Below, in pieces: positions 52,629 through 61,383 of a stretch of DNA of 64,000 bases. Both the position numbers and the translations under genes were made by a program. The DNA is taken from the NCBI RefSeq assembly GCF_007747655.1, contig NZ_CP036274.1, positions 620,001 through 684,000 on the forward strand, written 5' to 3'. The stretch's first letter is position 1; each line of letters starts with the position of its first letter. The stretch comes from Anatilimnocola aggregata (GTDB taxonomy: Bacteria; Planctomycetota; Planctomycetia; Pirellulales; Pirellulaceae). The notes under the pieces were generated by a model. That model worked only from the letters and a program-made list of their open reading frames with translations, ran no database searches and had not been told where the DNA came from.

Positions 52629-54629
52629 ATGCTGGCGACTCTCCTTTGCCGTGGGTCTCGTGCAAGTTGGTGCGCGGCGATGTGCTGCGCACTGCTGCCA
52701 ATCAACGCAAGCGCAGCCGAGCCAGCTGCCGATTCGACTTGGCCTGGTTGGCGTGGACCAACGCATGACGGCGTCGCGACGGGAGCGGAGTTGATCGACA
52801 AATTTCCTGCGGAAGGTCCGCCGGTTTTATGGGTGCGAGAGTTGGGACAAGGCTACGCAGGTTTTGCGGCCAGCAAGTCTCGGTTGTTCACGATGTCGCA
52901 GTCACTGTACGAACAGTCCCTCGTTTGCTTGAATGCCGATTCGGGCGAAACCATCTGGTCGACGAAACTTGGTTGGCCTTACGACGGTGCTGGCTTGTAC
53001 CCTGGCCCGCGCTCGACCCCGGTGATTGCCGATGAAAGAGTGTTTTACGTCACTCCGCAAGGCGTCGTGGGATGCGCGGCTGCCCAGACCGGCGAGTTGC
53101 TCTGGTCGCTGAACTTTAATGAGAAGTTCCAAGGCCGCGGTACCGAGTTTGGCTATTCGAGTTCACCGCTCGTCATCGACGGATTGGTGATCCTGCCAGT
53201 CGGTGGCGAATCGGCAAGCGTGATCGCCCTGCGGGCCTCCGATGGAAGCCTGGCGTGGAAGTCGGGTACCAAACCCGCCAGTTATGCGACACCGCTGCCG
53301 ATCGAGTGGCAGGGGCATCCGCTGGTGGTCGTGCTTATGCAGAACTCCTTGGCCTGTTATCACCGCCAGACCGGAGAGCGCTGGTGGGAATTGCCGTTGT
53401 CCAATGGTTACGACGAACATGCGGCGTCTCCCATCTATCGGGAACCGCGATTGCTGATTGCCGCGCCGTTCAAAGCAGGAGCCGAGCAGTTCCAGCTTGT
53501 CGCAAGCGAAGATGGCCGTCGCTGCGAACCAGCACGTGTGTGGGATAGTTTGCAGCTTTCAAACGATGTGGCTTCCAGTGTGCTCGTGGAGGAAACGCTG
53601 TTTGGCTTCGATTTGCGCGAAGCACAGTCCCGGCTACATCGACCCTCACGAGGAGAGTTTCGCGCGCTCGATTGGCTGACGGGCGAAGTGCGTTGGTCGT
53701 CCCAGGAGCCAGGGCAAGCCCAGCTGATTGCTGCCGATGGAAAATTGGTTGGCCTGAACGACCGGGGTGAAGTGCTGCTATTTCGCGCTCATCCCGATCG
53801 GTACGAAGAGCTGGGGCGCGTGAGGATATTTCCCGATGAAGTCTGCTGGACTCCGCCGGCACTGGCGAACAATCGCTTGTACTTGCGAACACAAACTCGC
53901 GCCGCCGCGATCTACCTCGGACGCCAGCCCCTGCAAACTGCTGCATCTGTTCTCGTCGCCAGCGAAGTGGTCCGGCAAGAAAGGTTTGATCCGGGAAGCC
54001 TGCTCGGAGCCGAGCGGGACTATCCAGCGACGCCGCCTGCCGCCGTTGAGCTTCGCCACTGGTATTGGTTCAGCTGTGCACTAATCGTCATGGCGGTGGC
54101 CATCTCCGGCCTGACTGACATCTTCGTGCGTACGCGCGTCAGCATGAAACCGCAGGCGGGAAGTCCGTTTGCCAGTTCAGCACCAAGCAACCTCGCGCAC
54201 GTTGTTTGCTGGACGTTGATTTTTCTCGGCGGTTGCCTGGGAAGTTGGATCGTGCATCACTGGACAACGCTCTACGTTTTTAGCTGGCCACTCGCGTTGT
54301 GGGCTGCGTATCAACTGGCGATCTTTTTTAGCGTGACCGGTAGTCGTGCAAACTTTCGAAGTCGTGCGCGTTTGAATTCTTATCTTGCCGGCGCAGGATT
54401 GGTCGTGCTGGCGGCAGTCTACTTTCATCTATGCCGCTGGCTGGGGCTCGCACTCGAGTGGTGCTACCTCACGGGCTTTGTCCTCTCGTTTCCGTTGGCC
54501 GTGCCACTGGCGTGGTACTTGATGCAAGTGAAGCAATTCGTGTGGTTCAGCAGTGGTATCGCGTACCTTGTTTCGTTCAGTGCGTACTACTGGACCAGCG
54601 TCTACTTCATGGAGTGGTGGCTGAGGTAA
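52629..54629 (+). CDS. PQQ-like propeller fused to a multi-pass membrane domain
   Basis: A 666-residue protein. After a signal peptide (SWCAAMCCALLPINASAAEP) comes the planctomycete PQQ-like start TWPGWRGPTHDGVATGAEL and blades with NADSGETIWSTKLG, AAQTGELLWSLNF and RASDGSLAWKSGTKP to about residue 440. The C-terminal part has one membrane helix near 485 and then at least five more in the last 150 residues, including YLTGFVLSFPLAVPLAWYLM. Propellers of this family are usually soluble or lipid-anchored, so the membrane domain is unusual. Start at ATG 52629 begins the signal peptide; ORF upstream is spurious. Confidence 0.85.
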   Translation: MLATLLCRGSRASWCAAMCCALLPINASAAEPAADSTWPGWRGPTHDGVATGAELIDKFPAEGPPVLWVRELGQGYAGFAASKSRLFTMSQSLYEQSLVCLNADSGETIWSTKLGWPYDGAGLYPGPRSTPVIADERVFYVTPQGVVGCAAAQTGELLWSLNFNEKFQGRGTEFGYSSSPLVIDGLVILPVGGESASVIALRASDGSLAWKSGTKPASYATPLPIEWQGHPLVVVLMQNSLACYHRQTGERWWELPLSNGYDEHAASPIYREPRLLIAAPFKAGAEQFQLVASEDGRRCEPARVWDSLQLSNDVASSVLVEETLFGFDLREAQSRLHRPSRGEFRALDWLTGEVRWSSQEPGQAQLIAADGKLVGLNDRGEVLLFRAHPDRYEELGRVRIFPDEVCWTPPALANNRLYLRTQTRAAAIYLGRQPLQTAASVLVASEVVRQERFDPGSLLGAERDYPATPPAAVELRHWYWFSCALIVMAVAISGLTDIFVRTRVSMKPQAGSPFASSAPSNLAHVVCWTLIFLGGCLGSWIVHHWTTLYVFSWPLALWAAYQLAIFFSVTGSRANFRSRARLNSYLAGAGLVVLAAVYFHLCRWLGLALEWCYLTGFVLSFPLAVPLAWYLMQVKQFVWFSSGIAYLVSFSAYYWTSVYFMEWWLR

Positions 54630-54883
54630 GGGTCGCAACTGATTAACTCCACTGGCGGACAAGGTCATGAGTTATTTCATCAATGATCGGATTGGAAACA
54701 CGCATGCCGTTCGCTAGGTTGTACAGGGTGCAGACGTTGCTCCTGTGGATTTGCGAAGTACCTCAAGCTCAACACAACTGCCGTCTTTGCCAAGATCAAT
54801 TCAACGCTGCAAATAGCTCCGGCTTGCAATGCGTTTACTCTAGAAACAATGTGATATCCTTCTCTTCTGAGCGGCGAAAGCTA
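54630..54883. other. 250-bp gap before the sulfatase pair
   Basis: No gene is supported; an ORF continuing upstream of the sulfatase start has no homology. This region must hold the promoter of the two overlapping sulfatase genes. I see no confident promoter hexamers. Confidence 0.45.
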
Positions 54884-56293
54884 ATGGGTTCAAAATACAA
54901 ATTGACGATACTGATCATCGCTGCTGCAATCCTTGCAGCCGCACTCCGACCGGCAACTGCCGATGAAACTACAGTTTCTGGCCGTGCCCCTAATGTATTG
55001 CTGATCATTACCGACGATCATGGCTATGGCGATGTTTCGACGTATCACGAGTCGGATGTGCAGACGCCGAACATCGACCGGCTTGCGGCGGGTGGCATGT
55101 TATTCACTGGCATGCGGGCGAATTGCACGGTTTGTTCGCCGTCGCGCGCGGCGCTACTCACAGGCCGCTATGCCGATCGTGTTGGTGTGCCGGGTGTGAT
55201 TCGCACGCAGCCCGAGAATTCGTGGGGCTATTTCGACCCGCGGGTGCCGACGCTGGCCAATGAATTGAAAGCTGCCGGCTATCACACGGGCATCGTCGGC
55301 AAGTGGCATCTAGGACTCGAATCGCCCAACACGCCGAACGAGCGGGGCTTCGATACATTTCGCGGCTTTCTCGGCGACATGATGGACAGCTACGCCACGC
55401 ACGCACGCCACGGGAATAACTACCTGCGGCATAACTCCGAAGTCATCACGGCGAAGGGACACGCAACCGACTTATTCACCGATTGGGCCATCGACCACTT
55501 GCGCGAACGGGCCAAGCAACCGGCGCAGCCGTTCTTTCTTTACCTGGCGTACAACGCGCCGCATTTTCCTATCGAGCCGCCAGCCGAGTGGCTCGCAAAA
55601 GTAAAACAGCGAGCGCCGCAGTTGAGTGACAAGCGAGCCAGCAACGTTGCGTTCGTCGAGCATCTGGATGATCGGATTGGACGCGTCCTAACGGCGCTAA
55701 AGGAAGCGGGATTGGAGGGAAATACGGTCGTGGTCTTTACGGCGGACAATGGAGGCTCGCTGCCGCATGGACAAAACAATGCTCCGTGGCGCGATGGAAA
55801 GCAAAGCCACTACGACGGCGGCCTGCGTGTGCCCTTCATGGTCCGCTGGCCGGGGCGAATTCAAGCGGGCTCACGCAGCAATTACGCGGGCTTAAATTTC
55901 GACTTATTTCCAACGTTTTTGGAACTCGCAGGACGCCAGCCAGCTGCCGATCTCGATGCCGTCAGTCTGGTTTCAGTGCTGCGTGGCGAAACGATCAACG
56001 CGCCGCGCGATTTGTATTTCGTCCGCCGTGAAGGTGGAGCCGCGTATGGAGGCAAAAGTTACGAAGCGCTCATTCGGGGCGAATGGAAACTGTTGCAGAA
56101 CGATCCGTTCAGTCCGCTGGAGCTCTATAACCTGAAGGCGGACCCCCAAGAGACGAATAATCTGGCTAAGGTAAACATCAAGATGGTTCAAGAACTATCG
56201 GCTGCTTTGCGCAAGCACATTCAACGCGGCGGCAGCACCCCGTGGCAAGCTCCAGTGATAGCGCCGCAAAGCGCTCAGGACTCAACCAAATGA
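54884..56293 (+). CDS. Sulfatase (CxPxR type)
   Basis: A 469-residue secreted sulfatase. A signal segment, MGSKYKLTILIIAAAILAAA, precedes NVLLIITDDHGYGDVSTYH, the first metal-binding block. Cys84 in CTVCSPSRAALLTGRY is the formylglycine site in canonical C-x-P-x-R form. GIVGKWHLGL and FTADNGGSL complete the active site. It presumably desulfates a polysaccharide in the periplasm. The next sulfatase gene overlaps its stop by four bases (ATGA), so the two are co-translated and may act in sequence. Confidence 0.93.
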   Translation: MGSKYKLTILIIAAAILAAALRPATADETTVSGRAPNVLLIITDDHGYGDVSTYHESDVQTPNIDRLAAGGMLFTGMRANCTVCSPSRAALLTGRYADRVGVPGVIRTQPENSWGYFDPRVPTLANELKAAGYHTGIVGKWHLGLESPNTPNERGFDTFRGFLGDMMDSYATHARHGNNYLRHNSEVITAKGHATDLFTDWAIDHLRERAKQPAQPFFLYLAYNAPHFPIEPPAEWLAKVKQRAPQLSDKRASNVAFVEHLDDRIGRVLTALKEAGLEGNTVVVFTADNGGSLPHGQNNAPWRDGKQSHYDGGLRVPFMVRWPGRIQAGSRSNYAGLNFDLFPTFLELAGRQPAADLDAVSLVSVLRGETINAPRDLYFVRREGGAAYGGKSYEALIRGEWKLLQNDPFSPLELYNLKADPQETNNLAKVNIKMVQELSAALRKHIQRGGSTPWQAPVIAPQSAQDSTK

Positions 56294-57717
56294 AATCGCC
56301 TCTTGCCACCATTATTACTTTGTTATTCTTGTCGACCGCGCTGGCAACTGCTGAGGAGCCGAAGAAACCAAATATCATCTTTGTGATGGCCGACGACATG
56401 GGCTGGGGAGAGACCGGCTATCGCAACCATCCGGCTCTGAAAACTCCTCACCTCGACGCGATGGCCGCGGGCGGTTTACGGTTCGAGCGGTTCTATGCGG
56501 GCTGCCCCGTCTGTTCGCCAACACGAGCGAGCGTGCTCACAGGGCGGTCCAACGATCGTACGGGAGTGCTGAGTCACGGCTATGCCCTGCGTCTGCAAGA
56601 GAAGACGATTGCCCAGGCGCTGCAGCAGATCGGCTACGTGACGGGGCATTTCGGCAAGTGGCATCTGAATGGAATGCGCGGCCCCGGTGCTCCGGTATTG
56701 GGAACCGATCCGCGTCATCCTGGGGTGTTTGGCTTCGACCAATGGGTCTCGGTCACCAACTTTTACGATCTGAATCCGCTCATGTCGCGAGCTGGCCAGA
56801 TTGAAGAGTTTACCGGCGATTCGTCGGAGATTGCCGTGGCCGAAGCGGTCAAGTTCATCGACGCGTATCGTCGCGGCGACAAGCCACTGTTCGCGGTCAT
56901 TTGGTTCGGCTCGCCCCATAGTCCGTTCCGCGCGCTGCCCGAGGACAAGGCGCAGTTTCCGAAGCTCAACGATACGTCGGCCAATCATTACGGTGAGTTG
57001 GTCGCGCTCGATCGTAGTGTGGGAACGTTGCGGCAGAAGCTCCGCGACACTGGCCTCGCCGATAACACCTTGCTGGTATTCTGCAGCGACAATGGCGGTT
57101 TATCGGGAGTGTTTCCCGAAACTGTCGGCGGCCTGCGCGGCCACAAAGGAACTGTGTTCGAAGGTGGTCTGCGTGTGCCGGGAATTATCGAATGGCCTGC
57201 GGTGATCAAACCGCGCGTTACAAACTATCCGGCCTGTACGATGGACCTGTTTCCCACGGTGAGCGACATTTTGAAGCTCCCTGCAAGTACGCGAGTCGAG
57301 CCGGTAGACGGCCTCAGTTTGCAGCCACTCTTCGCCGGTGAGATTGGCCCACGCAGCAAGCCGATTCCGTTCCGCTTTCAAGGTCAGGCCGCGTGGATCG
57401 ACAATCGCTACAAGTTGCTGACTTCCAAGCTGAGCGAAGGTGAGTTTCAACTGTTCGATCTGGAAGAGGATGGCCCAGAGTCGCGCGATTTAACCGCCGA
57501 ACAACCCGCGGTTGCTGCCCGCCTGAAGAAGGACCTTCTGGCCTGGAACGAAAGCGTGGAAGCCAGCTTCATGGGGAAGGATTATCCCGAAGGGAAGTTG
57601 AATCCGCCCGACTTGCGGTCGAAGTTGTGGACGAACGAACCCGAGTATCAGGAGTATCTACCTAAGTGGCAGAAGCGCCCCGAGTATCGCGCGGCCGGCA
57701 AGGGCACGAAGAAATAA
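56290..57717 (+). CDS. Sulfatase (CxPxR type), second of an overlapping pair
   Basis: A 475-residue secreted sulfatase with a short signal, MKSPLATIITLLFLSTALAT, then NIIFVMADDMGWGETGY. The formylglycine cysteine is Cys75 in CPVCSPTRASVLTGR, and GHFGKWHLNGM and FCSDNGGLSGVF supply other active-site residues. Its ATG overlaps the stop of the upstream sulfatase as ATGA, so they form a two-gene unit. The two share the fold but differ widely in the region after the active site, suggesting different sulfated substrates. Confidence 0.93.
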   Translation: MKSPLATIITLLFLSTALATAEEPKKPNIIFVMADDMGWGETGYRNHPALKTPHLDAMAAGGLRFERFYAGCPVCSPTRASVLTGRSNDRTGVLSHGYALRLQEKTIAQALQQIGYVTGHFGKWHLNGMRGPGAPVLGTDPRHPGVFGFDQWVSVTNFYDLNPLMSRAGQIEEFTGDSSEIAVAEAVKFIDAYRRGDKPLFAVIWFGSPHSPFRALPEDKAQFPKLNDTSANHYGELVALDRSVGTLRQKLRDTGLADNTLLVFCSDNGGLSGVFPETVGGLRGHKGTVFEGGLRVPGIIEWPAVIKPRVTNYPACTMDLFPTVSDILKLPASTRVEPVDGLSLQPLFAGEIGPRSKPIPFRFQGQAAWIDNRYKLLTSKLSEGEFQLFDLEEDGPESRDLTAEQPAVAARLKKDLLAWNESVEASFMGKDYPEGKLNPPDLRSKLWTNEPEYQEYLPKWQKRPEYRAAGKGTKK

Positions 57718-57972
57718 TCGAAGTCCCCTGTAATATGTGACGCTGCGATTTGTCGCTTGCCGAGGAGCAAGAGTTACACTCACCGGAGGGGGCGACAGAC
57801 TGGCACGAGGCTGATCAGGCTACTTTTCTTGAACCAGTACATTGGATCATGCACTATAGCCGCGCGAAGATTCAGCTATAATTTCGTCAGCTGCTGAGTT
57901 CCTGCGCCACTGACCAGCACGCTACTCGTGTTGTTCGCCTTATCATCATCCTCACTCTCCCGGAGGATTCTC
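57718..57972. promoter_or_regulatory. Leader of the DUF1559 gene
   Basis: No gene is present. A TATAAT hexamer at 57877-57882 lies about 90 bp before the start of the DUF1559 gene and could be a -10 element, but no matching -35 lies 16-18 bp upstream. A clear GGAGG ribosome binding site precedes the ATG at 57973. Confidence 0.35.
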
Positions 57973-59049
57973 ATGGCACGCGTAGTTGCCGTTTCACGCC
58001 GGTCTGGCTTTACGCTCGTCGAATTGCTGGTTGTGATTGCCATTATCGGCGTGCTCGTCGCGCTCTTGTTGCCGGCCGTGCAAGCCGCCCGCGAAGCGGC
58101 CCGCCGCGCGCAGTGCATGAACAACATGCGGCAGTGGGGCCTCGCTCTGCATAACTACATGGACACCTTCGGCGCGATGCCAGCTGGCTCGGGTGGAACC
58201 CAAGGCACAGGAGGCAACAGTCGGCGGATCAGTGCCTACGTTGGCCTGTTGATGTTCATCGAAGGTCGATCGCTGTACGAGAAAATGAGTTCGGAGCAGA
58301 ACTTCGGTGGCACGACATATCCACCGTTCGGGCCCGTTCCTTGGGATCAGAACTACGATCTATGGGGCAAGGCCTTCCAAGTGAAGAGCATGCATTGTCC
58401 GTCCGATGTGCCGGTGGGTGACCCGCGCGGCGGCCGCACTGTCGCCATGGCGTCCACCAGTTATTCCTTCTGCGTCGGTGATCACGTGACCGGTACCGGC
58501 AATCAGCAGGCCTATCAGGGGCGCGGGTTGTTTGGCACCTACAGCTATGCCAGTTTCAAAAATATTTCCGATGGCACCAGCAATACGATCGCGATCTCGG
58601 AAAGGTGTTTCCCCAAGGACGCTCGGAGCGTTTCCGGCCGCGCGGTGGAGAATCTGACGGGCGTCAATACCAACCCCTCGTTGTGCCTGGCACAAGTGAG
58701 CCCAGGTACGAATCGGTTTCTCTCCTCTGCCGCGGTGTCGGGTTATCGCTTTGGCGGTACTCGCGCGTACGACGGCATGCCCATCTATACCGGTTTCAAT
58801 TGCATCCTCCCGCCGAATGGTCCTTCGTGCCAAACCGGTGATGCCAACTCCGTCGGCGTGATCTCGGCTCAGAGCTGGCACCCAGGCGGTGTGCTGGCGT
58901 GTTTCGCCGACGGCTCGACACGGTTTATTACTCAGACCATCAATGCCGGTAACCCGGGCTCGGCGGAGTCGCTCGGCGGGGCAAGCCCCTATGGTGTGTG
59001 GGGCGCTTTAGGAACGATCAACGGCGGCGAAGTGGCGTTTGTTCCTTAA
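57973..59049 (+). CDS. DUF1559 pseudopilin-like protein
   Basis: A 358-residue DUF1559 protein. The leader [20 protein letters not shown] shows prepilin peptidase cleavage after the glycine, followed by the canonical hydrophobic helix with [15 protein letters not shown]. The body ends with the family box [17 protein letters not shown]. The start is fixed by GGAGG seven to ten bases before the ATG. A small lipoprotein gene follows 52 bp later on the same strand, the second DUF1559/lipoprotein pair in this window. Such proteins are probably surface-exposed, possibly pit-forming; this is inference. Confidence 0.93.
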   Translation: MARVVAVSRRSGFTLVELLVVIAIIGVLVALLLPAVQAAREAARRAQCMNNMRQWGLALHNYMDTFGAMPAGSGGTQGTGGNSRRISAYVGLLMFIEGRSLYEKMSSEQNFGGTTYPPFGPVPWDQNYDLWGKAFQVKSMHCPSDVPVGDPRGGRTVAMASTSYSFCVGDHVTGTGNQQAYQGRGLFGTYSYASFKNISDGTSNTIAISERCFPKDARSVSGRAVENLTGVNTNPSLCLAQVSPGTNRFLSSAAVSGYRFGGTRAYDGMPIYTGFNCILPPNGPSCQTGDANSVGVISAQSWHPGGVLACFADGSTRFITQTINAGNPGSAESLGGASPYGVWGALGTINGGEVAFVP

Positions 59050-59101
59050 CGGTTGTTCAATTGATCGTGAACGGATGAATGCGAAGCGACGAGAGTCACC
59101 T

Positions 59102-59572
59102 ATGTGCGAAAGCTGGATTTCTCAATCACGAATTGCTGCGAGCGTTATCGGCCTGACGCTGCTGACCTTAAGCGGCTGCGCCGATCCCGGGGCTGGCAGC
59201 AATCTTCCCCCGCTCACCAAGGTGACGGGAACGGTTCGCTTCCAAGGCCAGAGCGTGGAAGGGGCCGATGTCACTTTCAACAATGTCTCGGCGGGTTACT
59301 CGGCGAACGCCAAGACCGACTCGGCGGGACGGTTTGTGCTAACAACCAGTGGTAAGGAAGGGGCAGTTCCCGGTCAGCAACTGGTGAGCATTCGTCGCGT
59401 CGATGTGATCGACAACACGCCCCCGGGTGTCGATCCAACCGCGGGGGGCATCGCACCTCCGCCGACCATCAACTGGATCGTCCCTCAGAAATACTCAGAA
59501 CTGGCGACTTCTGGCCTGACCGCCGAAGTGACCGACAGCGGCCCGAACGATTTTCAGTTCGATTTGAAATGA
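59102..59572 (+). CDS. Small lipoprotein with regulatory-like beta-sandwich
   Basis: A 156-residue predicted lipoprotein. The signal ends in LTLSGC, a good lipobox. The mature part reads KVTGTVRFQGQSVEGADVTF and then DSAGRFVLTTSG, the pattern of carboxypeptidase regulatory-like/transthyretin-like domains, as in the lipoprotein at 6.15-6.62 kb. I chose the ATG at 59102; an upstream ATG at 59075 is possible but has no better site. It follows a DUF1559 gene and is probably co-transcribed with it. Confidence 0.85.
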   Translation: MCESWISQSRIAASVIGLTLLTLSGCADPGAGSNLPPLTKVTGTVRFQGQSVEGADVTFNNVSAGYSANAKTDSAGRFVLTTSGKEGAVPGQQLVSIRRVDVIDNTPPGVDPTAGGIAPPPTINWIVPQKYSELATSGLTAEVTDSGPNDFQFDLK

Positions 59573-60195
59573 AAGCCCATTGGTCGACACGAATTAACTC
59601 ATTCGTGTTCCTCCCTGCCGATGAATCTCCGCGATCGCACTCAGTTCGCTTCGCCGCGGGCCGGGGGTTTATCAACACCCCCATTTTGCGTGCATCGTAT
59701 GCAAGCCGTTTCGCGGCACCGCATTGCGCCCGATTTGCAAACTCCGAAATCATCCTATTTGTTGATAAACCTCTGCGTCGCAGTTTGCTGCGGTGACGAC
59801 ATTGCGAACAAAACCCAGAACAATTACCTGAACGATCGTTGGATGTCCGTTGCCAAACCTGGTTAACCGGGCCGCTTGCGGCCGTTGAACTGGCGGTTCG
59901 TTTGTTTTGCAGTGTACCCGCGCAAGCGCGTGGGTTAACCAACTGACCTGGTGCACTAGTTACACTACTAGCTCCACGCAGCGGCGCGGACAGCTCGCGC
60001 GGCGCAATCGCTCTCATTCCACCAGGTTTTCAAACAGCTGCTTAATTTATGACGATGTCGTGATTACTTGTCAAGTAACTGACAGCGACATTTTCATTGC
60101 TTGCCAGCCTGATTCACTGACGACAATCTGGTCTGCCAAAAGACACGGGTGGAGTACCTCCCGAGCCACCCGACGGTCTAGCGGAAGACCTGGAT
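59573..60195. other. 620-bp gap after the lipoprotein gene
   Basis: Nothing convincing is found. Short ORFs on both strands have no motifs and no ribosome binding sites. The right part becomes AT-richer, where the unrecognised small genes begin. Confidence 0.45.
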
Positions 60196-60399
60196 GTGGT
60201 TGAGATTGCCTACTGCGTTCCAATTGCGGAAGGCGAGCATGTCAAAAAATACTGGGAGGACACATATGCGAAACTGCCTAACATGAAGTACTGCGTTCCG
60301 GGCACACATTGCACGAGTACGGCTGCACACGAGGGCACCGGCGAACCAATCGCCAATCATTTCTTTCTCGCACCGGATATCTTTTTGAGTCAATTGTAG
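60196..60399 (+). CDS. Possible small protein or gene remnant
   Basis: A 67-codon ORF, GTG start, just after an in-frame TAG. The translation, VEIAYCVPIAEGEHVKKYWE followed by DTYAKLPNMKYCVPGTHCTS and a TGEPIANHFF part, looks like protein rather than random sequence: cysteines, aromatic residues and a Gly-His pattern. I cannot place it in a family. It may be the tail of a broken gene or a small effector. There is no clear ribosome binding site. Confidence 0.3.
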   Translation: MVEIAYCVPIAEGEHVKKYWEDTYAKLPNMKYCVPGTHCTSTAAHEGTGEPIANHFFLAPDIFLSQL

Positions 60400-60474
60400 T
60401 TAAGCAGAAGCACACCTGCGGAAAGAACAAGGGTAAGCTTGCCGAGTTCAAAATACTTAACAAGGCACCATATC

Positions 60475-60948
60475 ATGACAAAATTAAGCAGTGAATCTAT
60501 CGATCGCAGGTTCCAGTATCATTGCAATCAGCTGCTGACAATTGCTGTTTGTGTTGCTTGGAGTTATGGCGCCAGCGTGTTTGCCGACGAGTTGGGCGCC
60601 CTAGGTAAGCGCATCAGCGTAGTGGGCACACGCCAATACAAAAAACAAACATCGGCACTGCAGGTTTCGCCCGCTGCGGCTCGAAAAAAAATGGACGATC
60701 AGTTGTTGAGTGAAGGCGCGTCTATTAGGTACGATCTTGTATGCTTGTTCGACGATGCATATGTTTTCTCTGTACCTGTGGAAAAGATGGGCGTGCGCCT
60801 TTTCGGCTACCTAGTTGACGGCAAAACTGGAAAGATTACCGCAACGAAGCGTGGCCAAATTGACGACATGCTTGGCTCGGCTGTAGACAGCGGCGTGATG
60901 CCTCATGCGACTTTTAGATCGATCAAAGATCTAAATGATCGACCGTGA
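60475..60948 (+). CDS. Unrecognised exported protein
   Basis: A 157-residue protein with a probable signal sequence, the hydrophobic stretch LLTIAVCVAWSYGASVF at about residues 17-34, ending before ADELG. The mature part is charged, with RKKMDDQLLSEGASIRYDLV and VRLFGYLVDGKTGKITATKR. I do not recognise a family. Its 3' end overlaps the opposite gene by 46 bp. Base composition is AT-richer than the window average, so it may have been acquired. Confidence 0.5.
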   Translation: MTKLSSESIDRRFQYHCNQLLTIAVCVAWSYGASVFADELGALGKRISVVGTRQYKKQTSALQVSPAAARKKMDDQLLSEGASIRYDLVCLFDDAYVFSVPVEKMGVRLFGYLVDGKTGKITATKRGQIDDMLGSAVDSGVMPHATFRSIKDLNDRP

Positions 60949-61346
60949 ACTGCATTGGTCGATGACGGAGTTTGTTTAATGGTAATGTTCGGGTGTATTG
61001 TTGCATTCGGTGCCCTTCGCGATCGGCTTAACTGAAAAATACCTGCTTCCACAAAAGTGACCACTTCTCGAGTTCCATCCTCCCGGCAACGATATACCGA
61101 ATCGGCACGAATTGACTTGGGCTTATCGAGCGCTAATCGCATCGCTCCGCTGATAATTGAAATAAGTTCAACTGCCTTCGCGCGAACTGTATTTGCGTTG
61201 TCAGATGGGGCAAAGGTATCCGACTTCAGCACATACTCGTTGCGATCAAACGTTATTTCAGCCGTGGGACCGACCAACGACTTTGCGAGGATGGAGAGAT
61301 CAGTTGAATCGCCTATAAGTTGCACAAGCCACATCAATCGTTCCAT
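60903..61346 (-). CDS. Unrecognised cytosolic protein
   Basis: A 147-residue protein beginning MERLMWLVQLIGDSTDLSIL, with an alpha/beta pattern including SLVGPTAEITFDRNEYVL and AVELISIISGAMRLAL. No signal peptide or known motif is seen. It is convergent with the exported protein above and overlaps its end, an arrangement that fits an effector/immunity or toxin/antitoxin-like pair, but equally well chance. It lies between this pocket and the S51 peptidase gene. Confidence 0.5.
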   Translation of the reverse strand: MERLMWLVQLIGDSTDLSILAKSLVGPTAEITFDRNEYVLKSDTFAPSDNANTVRAKAVELISIISGAMRLALDKPKSIRADSVYRCREDGTREVVTFVEAGIFQLSRSRRAPNATIHPNITIKQTPSSTNAVHGRSFRSLIDLKVA

Positions 61347-61383
61347 TCAATTCAGCGATCATTAATCTCGCTTGAAAATGCCG

